Shown: one piece after another, positions 44,775-51,600 of the stretch
Position numbering within the stretch: the stretch's first letter is position 1
How the letters are laid out: every line of letters begins with the position of its first letter
DNA from: Deltaproteobacteria bacterium
GTDB lineage: Bacteria; Myxococcota; JACRCW01
Assembly (NCBI GenBank): GCA_016218805.1
Contig: JACRCW010000033.1
Location: forward strand, 1-51,600
Direction: 5' to 3'
Length of the DNA: 51,600 bases
Position numbers and translations under genes: made by a program
Notes under the pieces: generated by a model
What the model saw: the letters and a program-made list of their open reading frames with translations, nothing else
Told to the model about the DNA's origin: nothing
Database searches by the model: none

Positions 44775-46040
44775 ATGTCCACCGAGTCCCTCAGCAGCTT
44801 CCGCAAGGTCCCGCGCACGGGCGTCATCTTCGTGGACACCGAGGCGCGCACGCGCGGCTATTCGCGCGGGCACCCGGACTGGGCCAACCTGGGCCAGGGC
44901 CAGCCGGAAACGGGCGACTTGCCCGGCACCTCCCCGCGCCTGGACACCATCCCGCTCAACCTGCCGGACATGGAATACGCCTCCGTGGAGGGCCTGGCCG
45001 AACTGCGTGACGCCGTGGCGCAGTTGTACAACACGCGCTATCGGCGCGGGATGAAGAGCCAGTATTCCGCGGAAAACGTGGTGATTGCGGGGGGCGGGCG
45101 CACGGCGCTGACGCGCGCGCTGGCCAGCGTGGGGGCGGTGAATCTGGGGCATTTCATCCCGGACTACACGGCGTATGAAGAGCTGCTGGAGGTGTTTGGG
45201 CTGTTCAAGCCCATTCCGCTGCAGTTGGACCCGGGCCAGCAGTATGACCTGGAACTGGGCTGGATGGAGCGCACCATCCGCGGGATGGGCCTGGGCGCAT
45301 TGTTGATGTCCAACCCGCACAACCCCACGGGGAAGGTCATCCGCGGCGGGCAGTTGCACGCGCTGGCGGGCCTGGCGCGCAAGTATGACTGCGCGCTGCT
45401 GATGGATGAGTTCTACGCGCACTACGTGTGGGATGTGCCGCCGGGCACCACCGTGTCGGCCGCGGAGTGGGTGGAGGACGTCAACCGGGATCCCATTGTG
45501 GTGTTGGATGGGCTGACCAAGAACTGGCGCTATCCCGGACTGCGGTTGTCCTGGATGCTGGGCCCGCGCGCCGCGGTGGACGCATGGGGATCCGCGGGGT
45601 CGTTCATTGATGGCGGCGCAGTGCGGCCGGTACAGCGGGCGGCGGTGAAGCTGCTGGACCCGGAGACGGTGGCGCGTGACACGCTGGCCTTGCAGAAGCA
45701 CTTCTCCGAGAAACGCACTGAAATGGTATCCCGCCTGCGCGGCATGGGCGTGCGGGTGCCGCAGCCGCCGCAGGGGACGTTCTACGTGTGGGGCAGCGTG
45801 GAGGGCCTGCCCGACCCGCTCAACGATTGCTTCCATTTCTTCCGCGCCGCGCTGGACCGGAAGGTCCTGTGCGTGCCGGGCGTGTTCTTTGACGTGAATC
45901 CGGGCAAGCGGCGCACGGCGCACCACGGGCTGTATTCGCGGCATATCCGGTTCAGCTTTGGGCCGCCCATGGACCAGGTGCGGCTGGGCCTGGAGCGCCT
46001 GGAGCGCATGATCGGTGACGCCGCGCGGGCGGGAGCCTGA
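44775..46040 (+). CDS. PLP-dependent aminotransferase, class I/II
   Basis: A 421-residue fold-type I aminotransferase. The PLP Lys is K249 in GLTKNWRYPGLR; SNPHNPTGK and LLMDEFYAHYVWD hold the cofactor-contacting Asn and Asp/Tyr, and RHIRFSFGPP carries the substrate-carboxylate Arg. It resembles AspC/AlaT-like enzymes, but the amino-acid substrate is not readable. The ATG at 44775 gives a normal N terminus. It is followed after 5 bases by the FAD oxidoreductase gene, suggesting linked amino- or hydroxy-acid metabolism. Confidence 0.9.
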   Translation: MSTESLSSFRKVPRTGVIFVDTEARTRGYSRGHPDWANLGQGQPETGDLPGTSPRLDTIPLNLPDMEYASVEGLAELRDAVAQLYNTRYRRGMKSQYSAENVVIAGGGRTALTRALASVGAVNLGHFIPDYTAYEELLEVFGLFKPIPLQLDPGQQYDLELGWMERTIRGMGLGALLMSNPHNPTGKVIRGGQLHALAGLARKYDCALLMDEFYAHYVWDVPPGTTVSAAEWVEDVNRDPIVVLDGLTKNWRYPGLRLSWMLGPRAAVDAWGSAGSFIDGGAVRPVQRAAVKLLDPETVARDTLALQKHFSEKRTEMVSRLRGMGVRVPQPPQGTFYVWGSVEGLPDPLNDCFHFFRAALDRKVLCVPGVFFDVNPGKRRTAHHGLYSRHIRFSFGPPMDQVRLGLERLERMIGDAARAGA

Positions 46041-46045
46041 GGCCC

Positions 46046-47125
46046 GTGGCGGACGTGGACGCGGTCGTCATCGGCGCGGGTGTCGTCGGCGCGGCGGTGG
46101 CGGAGGCGCTCTCCCGCGGCGGCCGCTCCGTGTTCCTGCTGGAGGCGGGCCCCCGCCCCGGCGAAGGCGTCAGCGCCCGCAACTCCGGGGTCATCCATTC
46201 CGGGCTGTACTACCCCACGGGGTCACTCAAGGCGCGGGCGTGCGTGCGCGGCAATGCGCTCCTGTACGAGTGGTGCGCGCGCCGCGGCGTGTGGCACCAC
46301 GCGTGCGGAAAGCTGGTGGTGGCGACGACCCCGGCCCAGGTGACGGCGCTGCACGCGCTGGCCGCCACCGCCCGCGCCAACGACGCGCCGGGGGTGACGC
46401 TGCTGTCCGGCGCGCGGGCGCGGGAACTGGAACCGTCCATCCCGGCGTTGGAAGCATTGTGGTGCCCGCGCACGGGCATTGTGGACGCGCCGGAGTTGGT
46501 GGCGTCGCTGGTGGCGGCCGCCCAGGAGAGCGGCGCGGTGCTGCTGACGCACGCCCGCGTGGACGGCCTGGAGCGGACGGCGGCCGGATGGAAGGTGACG
46601 TCCACGCGAGGGCCGGTGGAGACGCCGCTGGTGGTCAATTGCGCGGGATTGTATTCGGATGAAGTCGCGCGGCTGGCGGGAATAGACCGCTATCAGATCC
46701 ACCCGTGCCGCGGTGACTACTTCCGCCTGAAGAGCCCGGTGCCGCACCGCACGCTGGTGTACCCGGTGAAGGAGCAGGGGGCTGCGGGCCTGGGCGTGCA
46801 CCTCACGCTGGACCGCGCCGGCGGCTTCCGCCTGGGGCCGGACGTGACGTGGGTGGAGCGCAAGGATGACTTCTCGGGAGGCGAAACCAAGTTGGAGGCG
46901 TTCCGCGCCGCGGCGTCACGGCTGCTGGGGCCTGTTGCCGCGGAACAGCTCACGCATGACGGGTGCGGTATCCGGCCCAAGCTGCGCGCACCCACGGAGG
47001 CGGAGGACAAGGACTTTGTGGTGTCCCAGGATGCCCCCGGGCTGGTGAACCTGGTGGGGATTGAATCGCCCGGTCTCACCGCCGCGCTGGCCCTGGCCGA
47101 ACACGTCCTGCAACGGGCGGCCTGA
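46046..47125 (+). CDS. FAD-dependent oxidoreductase, L-2-hydroxyglutarate dehydrogenase-like
   Basis: A 359-residue DAO-superfamily flavoenzyme (GTG start). The dinucleotide site is AVVIGAGVVGAAVAEAL; RNSGVIHSGLYYPTGSLKAR is the LhgO/GlpD-type FAD contact, and GLVNLVGIESPGLTAALALA is the C-terminal FAD strap. These features match LhgO, which oxidises L-2-hydroxyglutarate to 2-oxoglutarate, though related 2-hydroxyacids are possible. It lies 5 bases after the aminotransferase and is slightly shorter than E. coli LhgO. Confidence 0.85.
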   Translation: MADVDAVVIGAGVVGAAVAEALSRGGRSVFLLEAGPRPGEGVSARNSGVIHSGLYYPTGSLKARACVRGNALLYEWCARRGVWHHACGKLVVATTPAQVTALHALAATARANDAPGVTLLSGARARELEPSIPALEALWCPRTGIVDAPELVASLVAAAQESGAVLLTHARVDGLERTAAGWKVTSTRGPVETPLVVNCAGLYSDEVARLAGIDRYQIHPCRGDYFRLKSPVPHRTLVYPVKEQGAAGLGVHLTLDRAGGFRLGPDVTWVERKDDFSGGETKLEAFRAAASRLLGPVAAEQLTHDGCGIRPKLRAPTEAEDKDFVVSQDAPGLVNLVGIESPGLTAALALAEHVLQRAA

Positions 47126-47129
47126 CGCC

Positions 47130-48368
47130 TCAACGACGACGCACACGCGGCTTCCGCGGCGGGGGTGGCGGCGCCCGCACCCCCAGGCGCCCCTCTACGT
47201 CCAGCGCGATCTGCGCCAACTCCGCGTCCAGCGCCAGCTTGTCCACCCGGTGCGATTTCAACTCTTTCTGCAGCGACAACAGCTCGTCCGCCAGCTCCGG
47301 GCTGATGGCCCGGCCCTCCATCAGCTGCAGGGATGCCTCTTCAGCGCGCAGTTCCAGGTCTTCGCGCAGCGCTTCCAGCTCATTGAGGCGCGCCTGCAGC
47401 GTCACCAGCCGCGCCAGCGCGGTGCGCTGCAGTTCCTCCGGCACCATCACCGCAATGATCACGTGGCGCGTTTCATTCCCCGCGGAATCCCGCGCCGTGA
47501 GCACCAGTTCGTTGTGGCCGGGACGCAGCCGCGCTTCGTGGATGAACTCACCGCGTTCGGACACGTCCACCTCGCGGCCGGAGAGCGTGAGCGTGGCATC
47601 CGCTTCGGTGGCGCCCTGGATGGTGAGCGTGGCCTGGTTGGTGAACACCTGGGAGGGCGGCGTGGCAATGCGCAGCAGCGGCGCCACGTCGTCGTTTTCC
47701 ACGCGGAAGCGGCGGACCTCAGACCAGATCAGCCGCCGGTCCTTCTTGGTGGAGTATTGCGCCAACCGGTAGAAATACGTCCCCGGTGTCAGGCGCACGT
47801 CGTTGCCGCGCTTGAGGATGGTCTGGTCAGCCGCCAGGTCCTGGAACTGCTCATCCCGCGCCACCTGCACGCGGGACCGCCACGCCTTCCCCTGCCAACG
47901 GAACATCACCGACGCTGCGCCGGCAGAGGTGCGGCAGCCGTACACCTGGTCCAGGACGGGCTCCGTGGGTTTGTAGATGATGATGCCGCGGCGGGGTGGC
48001 GGCGGCAGGCGGCGCGGAATGGCCGTGCGCTGCGGCACCAGGTTGAGGATGCGTGAGGACGAGAACTGGCCTTCCGCGCCCGGCGCCGGCGCGGCCCACA
48101 CGCGCCAGTAGTACAGCCGCGGCGGCAGGTACCCGGCGTCCACCTCCGCGGACGGGCGCGGCGTGCGCAGGTCCACCGTGGCCGGGAGGAACAGCAGCGT
48201 CTTGCCCACCTGCACGCGGTACTCGGCGGCGCCGTCCACCGCGGACCAGCGGAACACCACCGTGCCTTCGCGCGTTTCCACTTCACCGGGGTCCGGTGGT
48301 GGCAGGTCCTCCGCCCACGCCGCGCGCGCGAGCAGGCAACACAGCGTGAGGGTGGCAGCCGGCCGCAA
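47130..48368 (-). CDS. Exported protein with beta-sandwich repeats and C-terminal coiled coil
   Basis: A protein of about 412 residues with a signal peptide (LTLCCLLARAAWAED). Residues ~25-310 contain several FN3/FecR-like strand patterns (GTVVFRWSAVDGAAEYRVQV, GTYFYRLAQYSTKKD, TLTIQGATEADATLTLSGR). Residues ~315-395 are a charged coiled coil (LVTLQARLNELEALREDLEL). It resembles myxobacterial FecR-domain or cell-surface scaffold proteins. A GTG at 48401 would add 11 residues; the TTG at 48368, with AGGGAG just upstream, fits the signal peptide better. It is convergent with the LhgO-like gene (4 bases apart). Confidence 0.75.
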   Translation of the reverse strand: MRPAATLTLCCLLARAAWAEDLPPPDPGEVETREGTVVFRWSAVDGAAEYRVQVGKTLLFLPATVDLRTPRPSAEVDAGYLPPRLYYWRVWAAPAPGAEGQFSSSRILNLVPQRTAIPRRLPPPPRRGIIIYKPTEPVLDQVYGCRTSAGAASVMFRWQGKAWRSRVQVARDEQFQDLAADQTILKRGNDVRLTPGTYFYRLAQYSTKKDRRLIWSEVRRFRVENDDVAPLLRIATPPSQVFTNQATLTIQGATEADATLTLSGREVDVSERGEFIHEARLRPGHNELVLTARDSAGNETRHVIIAVMVPEELQRTALARLVTLQARLNELEALREDLELRAEEASLQLMEGRAISPELADELLSLQKELKSHRVDKLALDAELAQIALDVEGRLGVRAPPPPPRKPRVRRR

Positions 48369-48424
48369 CGCGCTCCCTTCAAGTTGCGGGACGGCTACCA
48401 CGCCGGGGCGCGGCCACGCGCGTG

Positions 48425-48850
48425 TCAGGCGCGCGCGAGCACCCGGGCGGTGCAGTCATCCATCACCACCCGGAACCCGGCGGCCAGGGCGCGGTCCGCC
48501 GTGGGCTCGTCCACCACGCCGTCCTGGAACCAGAGGATCCGCGGGCGCAACGCCTCCGGGAGCGCCAGCACCTCGTCAAGCAACCCGGGCAGATGCGCGG
48601 GATTGCGGAACACGTCCACCAGGTCCGGGCGCTGGGGAAGGTCCGCCAGGGAGCGGTGAATCGTCTCGCCCAGCACGGATCCACCCTGCGGGTGCACGGG
48701 AAGGATCCGCTTGCCGCGCGCCTGCAGGAACCGCGCAACGCCGTACGCCGGGCGCGCCGGGTTGTCCTGCAGGCCCACCACGGCAATGACCGCCGCACCG
48801 CGGATGGCCTCCAGTTTCTCCACTGCCGACACGATGCGCGCTCCCGCCAT
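48425..48850 (-). CDS. CoA-binding domain protein (YccU type)
   Basis: A 141-residue Rossmann protein with the CoA-binding signature: AVVIAVVGLQDNPARPAYGV, GKRILPVHPQGGSVLGETIH and RILWFQDGVVDEPTADRAL. YccU-type proteins bind CoA but their role is unknown. It starts 39 bases from the divergent rhomboid gene (48890) and lies just upstream, on the same strand, of the exported protein at 48368. Confidence 0.9.
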   Translation of the reverse strand: MAGARIVSAVEKLEAIRGAAVIAVVGLQDNPARPAYGVARFLQARGKRILPVHPQGGSVLGETIHRSLADLPQRPDLVDVFRNPAHLPGLLDEVLALPEALRPRILWFQDGVVDEPTADRALAAGFRVVMDDCTARVLARA

Positions 48851-48889
48851 GCTTGCCTCCGACCCGGCGGGGTTCGTACACGCAGCGGC

Positions 48890-49534
48890 GTGATCTTCCC
48901 ACTGCGGGACCGCGCGCGGCCGCGTTCACCCGCGTATGTGACCCTGGCGCTGGTGCTGCTCAACGCGGTGGCGTTCTGGGCGGAGGCCCGCCTGCTCCAT
49001 TCTGGCGGCGAACCCGCGCTGCTCCCGTACACGCTGGTGCCGCGTGCGCTCATCCGCCTGCAGTGGGACGCGGGCCTGGGCGGCCTGTTCCCGCACATGT
49101 TCCTCCACGGCGGGCTGATGCATCTGGTCGGGAACCTGTGGTTCCTGTGGGCGTTTGGTGGCCCCGCCGAAGGGCGGCTGGGCCACGCGGGCCTGTTGGG
49201 CATCTACGTGCTCGGGGGCGTGGCGGGTGCGTTGCTGCAGGTGGCCGCGGAGCCGTCGTCGGGCGTGCCGCTCGTTGGGGCGTCAGGTGCCATCAGCGGC
49301 GTGATGGGCGCGTTCCTGTGGGAGATGGGCCGGCGCAATCTCCCGCTGCTGGTGGTGGTGTGGCGCGTGGAAGTGCGGGCGTGGGTGTTTGTGCTGGGGT
49401 GGGCGGGGATGCAGGTGGTGGACGCGTTCAGTTCGCTGGGGCGGCCGGCCGGGGAGGGCGGGGTGGCGTTCTTTGCGCACGTGGGGGGATTCGCAGTGGG
49501 GCTGTGCGCCACGGCGGTGGCGGGAAAGCGTTGA
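48890..49534 (+). CDS. Rhomboid-family intramembrane serine protease
   Basis: A 214-residue polytopic protease (GTG start). The catalytic dyad is Ser132 (GASGAISG) and His197 (AHVGGFAVGL), and HGGLMHLVGNLWFLWAFG is the family's substrate-gate region. About six membrane helices. It would cleave membrane-anchored substrates inside the bilayer; targets are unknown. It diverges from the CoA-binding gene. Confidence 0.92.
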   Translation: MIFPLRDRARPRSPAYVTLALVLLNAVAFWAEARLLHSGGEPALLPYTLVPRALIRLQWDAGLGGLFPHMFLHGGLMHLVGNLWFLWAFGGPAEGRLGHAGLLGIYVLGGVAGALLQVAAEPSSGVPLVGASGAISGVMGAFLWEMGRRNLPLLVVVWRVEVRAWVFVLGWAGMQVVDAFSSLGRPAGEGGVAFFAHVGGFAVGLCATAVAGKR

Positions 49535-49591
49535 TGCCCGCGCACCAACGGTTGTATGGGCAGGCGCGGGATTCCGTCGGGAGTTGCGTTC

Positions 49592-50350
49592 ATGTCCAAG
49601 TCGCGCGCGTGGCTGGTGGGTTGCGTTGTCGCCGTCGGGTCCGCCGCCGCCTGCGGGGGCATCAGCCTGTTCACGGGCCGCATCAACAACGCGTTCTATG
49701 AACCCACCGGGACGCTGTTTGCGTGGGGTGACCAGCTCTCCCCGGCGCCGCAGCTCGCGTCCAATCCGCAGACGCGTTTCGTCGTTGGCGGGGTGTACGC
49801 GTACTTTGACCCGGCGCAGGACCAGGCCGGCGCGCTCAACGGCAGTGACCGCGCGGAGCTCATCCAGGAGATTGTGCAGAATGACTGGCTGGCCCTGCAG
49901 TGGGCCAATGACAACGACGTGGAGCCGGGGAAGTCCTTCACCGCGGTGCTGCTGCGCACCACGGATGAACCCTTCTTCCGCGTTCCAGACCCGTCATCGT
50001 CAGACAACACGGCGGGGTTCACCGCGCGCGTGGGATTCCGGCGCCCCGCCACGCGCCGCAACGCTTCCTACAAGTGCCCCACCTATCTACCGCCGCCGCT
50101 GTGCATGCCCGTGCGGTCGTTTGGCAGCCGCGCCCGGGTGGAGGTCAGCGTCAATGACGCCAACCGCGGCCTGTCCGGCAACATCCGCCTGAGCGTGACG
50201 GTCACGGTAGAAAGAACGGACACGGACGCGTCCGACGCCATCACCGGGACCGTGCGGGGGAACATCTCCGCCTCCGTGGTCAGTGAGCGCGTGGCGGAGG
50301 CCAACATGGCCACGCTGACCTTGTATGACCTCTTCAACGTGGTGCCCTGA
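49592..50350 (+). CDS. Lipoprotein, first of two tandem paralogues
   Basis: A 252-residue protein with a lipobox (VGSAAAC, Cys at ~21). Key words FDPAQDQAGALNGSDRAELI, VQNDWLAL and VGFRRPATRRNASY recur in the next gene, so the two are paralogues. The mature chain is otherwise unassigned. It lies 57 bases after the rhomboid gene, with GGGAG before the ATG, and may share its transcript. Predicted to sit in the envelope. Confidence 0.78.
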   Translation: MSKSRAWLVGCVVAVGSAAACGGISLFTGRINNAFYEPTGTLFAWGDQLSPAPQLASNPQTRFVVGGVYAYFDPAQDQAGALNGSDRAELIQEIVQNDWLALQWANDNDVEPGKSFTAVLLRTTDEPFFRVPDPSSSDNTAGFTARVGFRRPATRRNASYKCPTYLPPPLCMPVRSFGSRARVEVSVNDANRGLSGNIRLSVTVTVERTDTDASDAITGTVRGNISASVVSERVAEANMATLTLYDLFNVVP

Positions 50351-50352
50351 GC

Positions 50353-51048
50353 ATGCGCACGGCCCTGCTCCCGTCGGTGTGCGCCGCGCTGCTTGGTAGC
50401 GGGTGTTTTGGCCCGTTCAGCCTCATTCAGGTGACCGCCAACCTGGAGGACAAGACCCAGTTCAATCCCAACCAGACCGGTTTTGTCGTCGTGGATGAGT
50501 TCCAGGAGGTGACCGCGGCGGACGGCACCGTCACGCAGCGGGAGCGCGCCGTGCCGCGGATCATCGTGGTGCTGTCACGCGTGCGGTTTGACCCGGAGCA
50601 GGACCTGGCGGCGCTCCCGTCGGATGACCGGTTGAACCTGGTGCAGGAACTGCGGCGCAATGACCTGGTCATCTTCTCGGACATTCCGGCGGACCGGGCC
50701 AAGGCCGGCACGGTGCTGCAGAGCAACAAGCCGTCCGGCCCCGCGGATGAGTTCACCTTCCTCCTGCAGCGCGGCAACGTGGGGTTCCGCCGGAATGCCA
50801 CGTACGCGGATGTGCCCCCGTTTGCGGACCAGCAGGGCGTCACGCTGGAGTTTGTGACGGTGAACCTGCGCGAATACGGGCGGCTGGACCTCACGCCCAT
50901 CTCGCTGCGGTTTGAGCGCGGGGCCAACCAGCCCGCGGAGGCGCCAGCGTCCACCGGGCGGGTGACCATCCGCGCCACCCTCCCCGTCATCAATGAGCGC
51001 CTGGGCGAGTCCAACCTGGCGGTCATCCGCGAGGCCGTGCGGGATTGA
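50353..51048 (+). CDS. Lipoprotein, second of two tandem paralogues
   Basis: A 231-residue protein with a lipobox (CAALLGSGC). FDPEQDLAALPSDDRLNLVQ, LRRNDLVIF, VGFRRNATYADVPPF and the C-terminal NERLGESNL match the preceding gene closely in order. It starts 2 bases after that gene's TGA, so the pair is translationally linked. No known domain is recognised. The duplication probably produced two envelope proteins that act together or on related targets. Confidence 0.8.
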   Translation: MRTALLPSVCAALLGSGCFGPFSLIQVTANLEDKTQFNPNQTGFVVVDEFQEVTAADGTVTQRERAVPRIIVVLSRVRFDPEQDLAALPSDDRLNLVQELRRNDLVIFSDIPADRAKAGTVLQSNKPSGPADEFTFLLQRGNVGFRRNATYADVPPFADQQGVTLEFVTVNLREYGRLDLTPISLRFERGANQPAEAPASTGRVTIRATLPVINERLGESNLAVIREAVRD

Positions 51049-51600
51049 CCCCGGGTGAAAGCGCGGCCAGGAGGGCGTCGCGGCGAGGAAGCTTGCGGCG
51101 CCATGGGAACCCACCACGGCGACCCGTGCCGTTGATGCGGCCGCCTGCGGGGGCGATCAACACCGGGAAGCTGACGGAGCGTCTTGTGGAGCCCGCAGCT
51201 GAGCCCAGGGCTGGGGAGGGGGAAGGTCCAATCCAATCCATGGCGTGCCGGCACGCAGCGCCCCCGTGCCTCAAGGCCGGGTTCTACCTTGTCCCGCGCT
51301 GGAACAGGGGTGCGTACCCAGACCGGTGGACCTGCGGTTCGGGAGGGCTCGCCTCCCGGCGAGCCGCGTGCGCCGGAGCGGTTTGGCGCCGTGCAAAACC
51401 AAGCGGCTCCGCAGGAGGCGAGCCCTCCCTGCGATTCTGTTAGGCACTTCCGCCTGACCGGGTGTGATGCGAGATGGTTGTAGACCGCTGGGATCGACAA
51501 TGCCGCTGCGGCCAGGTAGCACGCCAGCGCGGTGTGGCCCGGCCGCCCCCGGCCGGGACGCCAGCGGGACATCCGTGACGTCGCCATGCACCGGCACAGC
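51049..51600 (+). other. Non-coding right end with long inverted repeat
   Basis: No open frame here has a convincing start, domain or codon pattern. The stretch contains a 16-bp perfect inverted repeat: GGGAGGGCTCGCCTCC at 51341-51356 and its complement at 51414-51429, separated by 57 bases and with a partly matching inner arm (GAGCCGC on one side, GCGGCTC on the other). A GC hairpin, CCCGGCCG/CGGCCGGG, lies at 51538-51557. The longer - strand frame through 50427-51587 runs antisense to the lipoprotein gene and is not believed. Confidence 0.6.
51341..51429. repeat. Imperfect long inverted repeat, REP-like or MITE-like
   Basis: The outer arms (51341-51356 and 51414-51429) are perfect 16-bp complements; inner arms around GAGCCGC/GCGGCTC extend the pairing with mismatches. 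The whole element of about 89 bases could fold into a long hairpin. It resembles GC-rich dispersed palindromes that occur in intergenic DNA of several phyla. Only one copy is seen here, so its repeat status is not shown by the window. Confidence 0.6.

Noticed and set aside
50427..51587. 386-residue - strand frame at the right end
   Set aside because: It crosses the inverted repeat and runs antisense to the second lipoprotein gene, with low-complexity Arg/Pro/Ser content.

Overview
The window is high-GC, densely coded bacterial DNA. Several markers point to a Myxococcota (deltaproteobacterial) genome: a secreted protein with a MYXO-CTERM-like tail, a zinc-ribbon Ser/Thr kinase with a Lys/Pro/Ala-rich tail, an AgmX/PglI-type C-terminal domain protein, many lipoproteins with Asp/Ala- or Ser/Ala-rich linkers, and a Cys-rich SDADC-type motif. 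This placement is inferred from protein style, not from a database search. I saw no rRNA or tRNA gene, CRISPR array, insertion sequence or prophage.

Region 1 (1-15081) is the S10-spc-alpha ribosomal cluster, all on the + strand: tuf (3' end), rpsJ, rplD, rplW, rplB, rpsS, rplV, rpsC, rplP, rpmC, rpsQ, rplN, rplX, rplE, rpsZ-type rpsN, rpsH, rplF, rplR, rpsE, rpmD, rplO, secY, adk, rpmJ, rpsM, rpsK, rpsD, rpoA, rplQ. It is canonical except that rplC (L3) is missing between rpsJ and rplD, and map and infA are missing between adk and rpmJ. L5 and S11 carry Ala/Lys-rich N-terminal extensions. A promoter-like site precedes rpmJ, and three strong hairpins follow rplQ.

Region 2 (15335-34236) is a mosaic of short transcription units: a methyltransferase-like protein, an acyl-CoA dehydrogenase, lipoproteins, a yfgM-bamB-like-MutT operon on the - strand, an amidohydrolase with degenerate repeats of its own 3' end downstream, a MYXO-CTERM surface protein, an M13 metallopeptidase, a PhnD-like binding protein coupled to a Ser/Ala-rich lipoprotein, a MoxR ATPase, a creatininase-family protein and a stand-alone E2-type acyltransferase.

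Region 3 (34456-40504) is a co-directional run of overlapping genes: a small conserved protein, a PPDK-like protein whose PEP barrel has decayed, an AgmX/PglI-domain protein, a Ser/Thr kinase and a 3-methyladenine DNA glycosylase.

Region 4 (40512-51048) holds an aldehyde dehydrogenase with a small membrane protein, an ICMT-like methyltransferase that overlaps a convergent Nudix gene by 170 bp, a hidden SelW-type selenoprotein gene, a LEA14-like lipoprotein, an aminotransferase-LhgO pair, a CoA-binding protein divergent from a rhomboid protease, and two tandem paralogous lipoproteins. The last 550 bases hold no gene I can support but do contain a long inverted repeat.

The most notable element is the selenoprotein at 43943-44179. 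Its in-frame UGA makes standard gene calling split or miss it. A C-x-x-U motif is followed by a perfect hairpin whose GGUCU loop matches the E. coli fdhF SECIS loop as I remember it.
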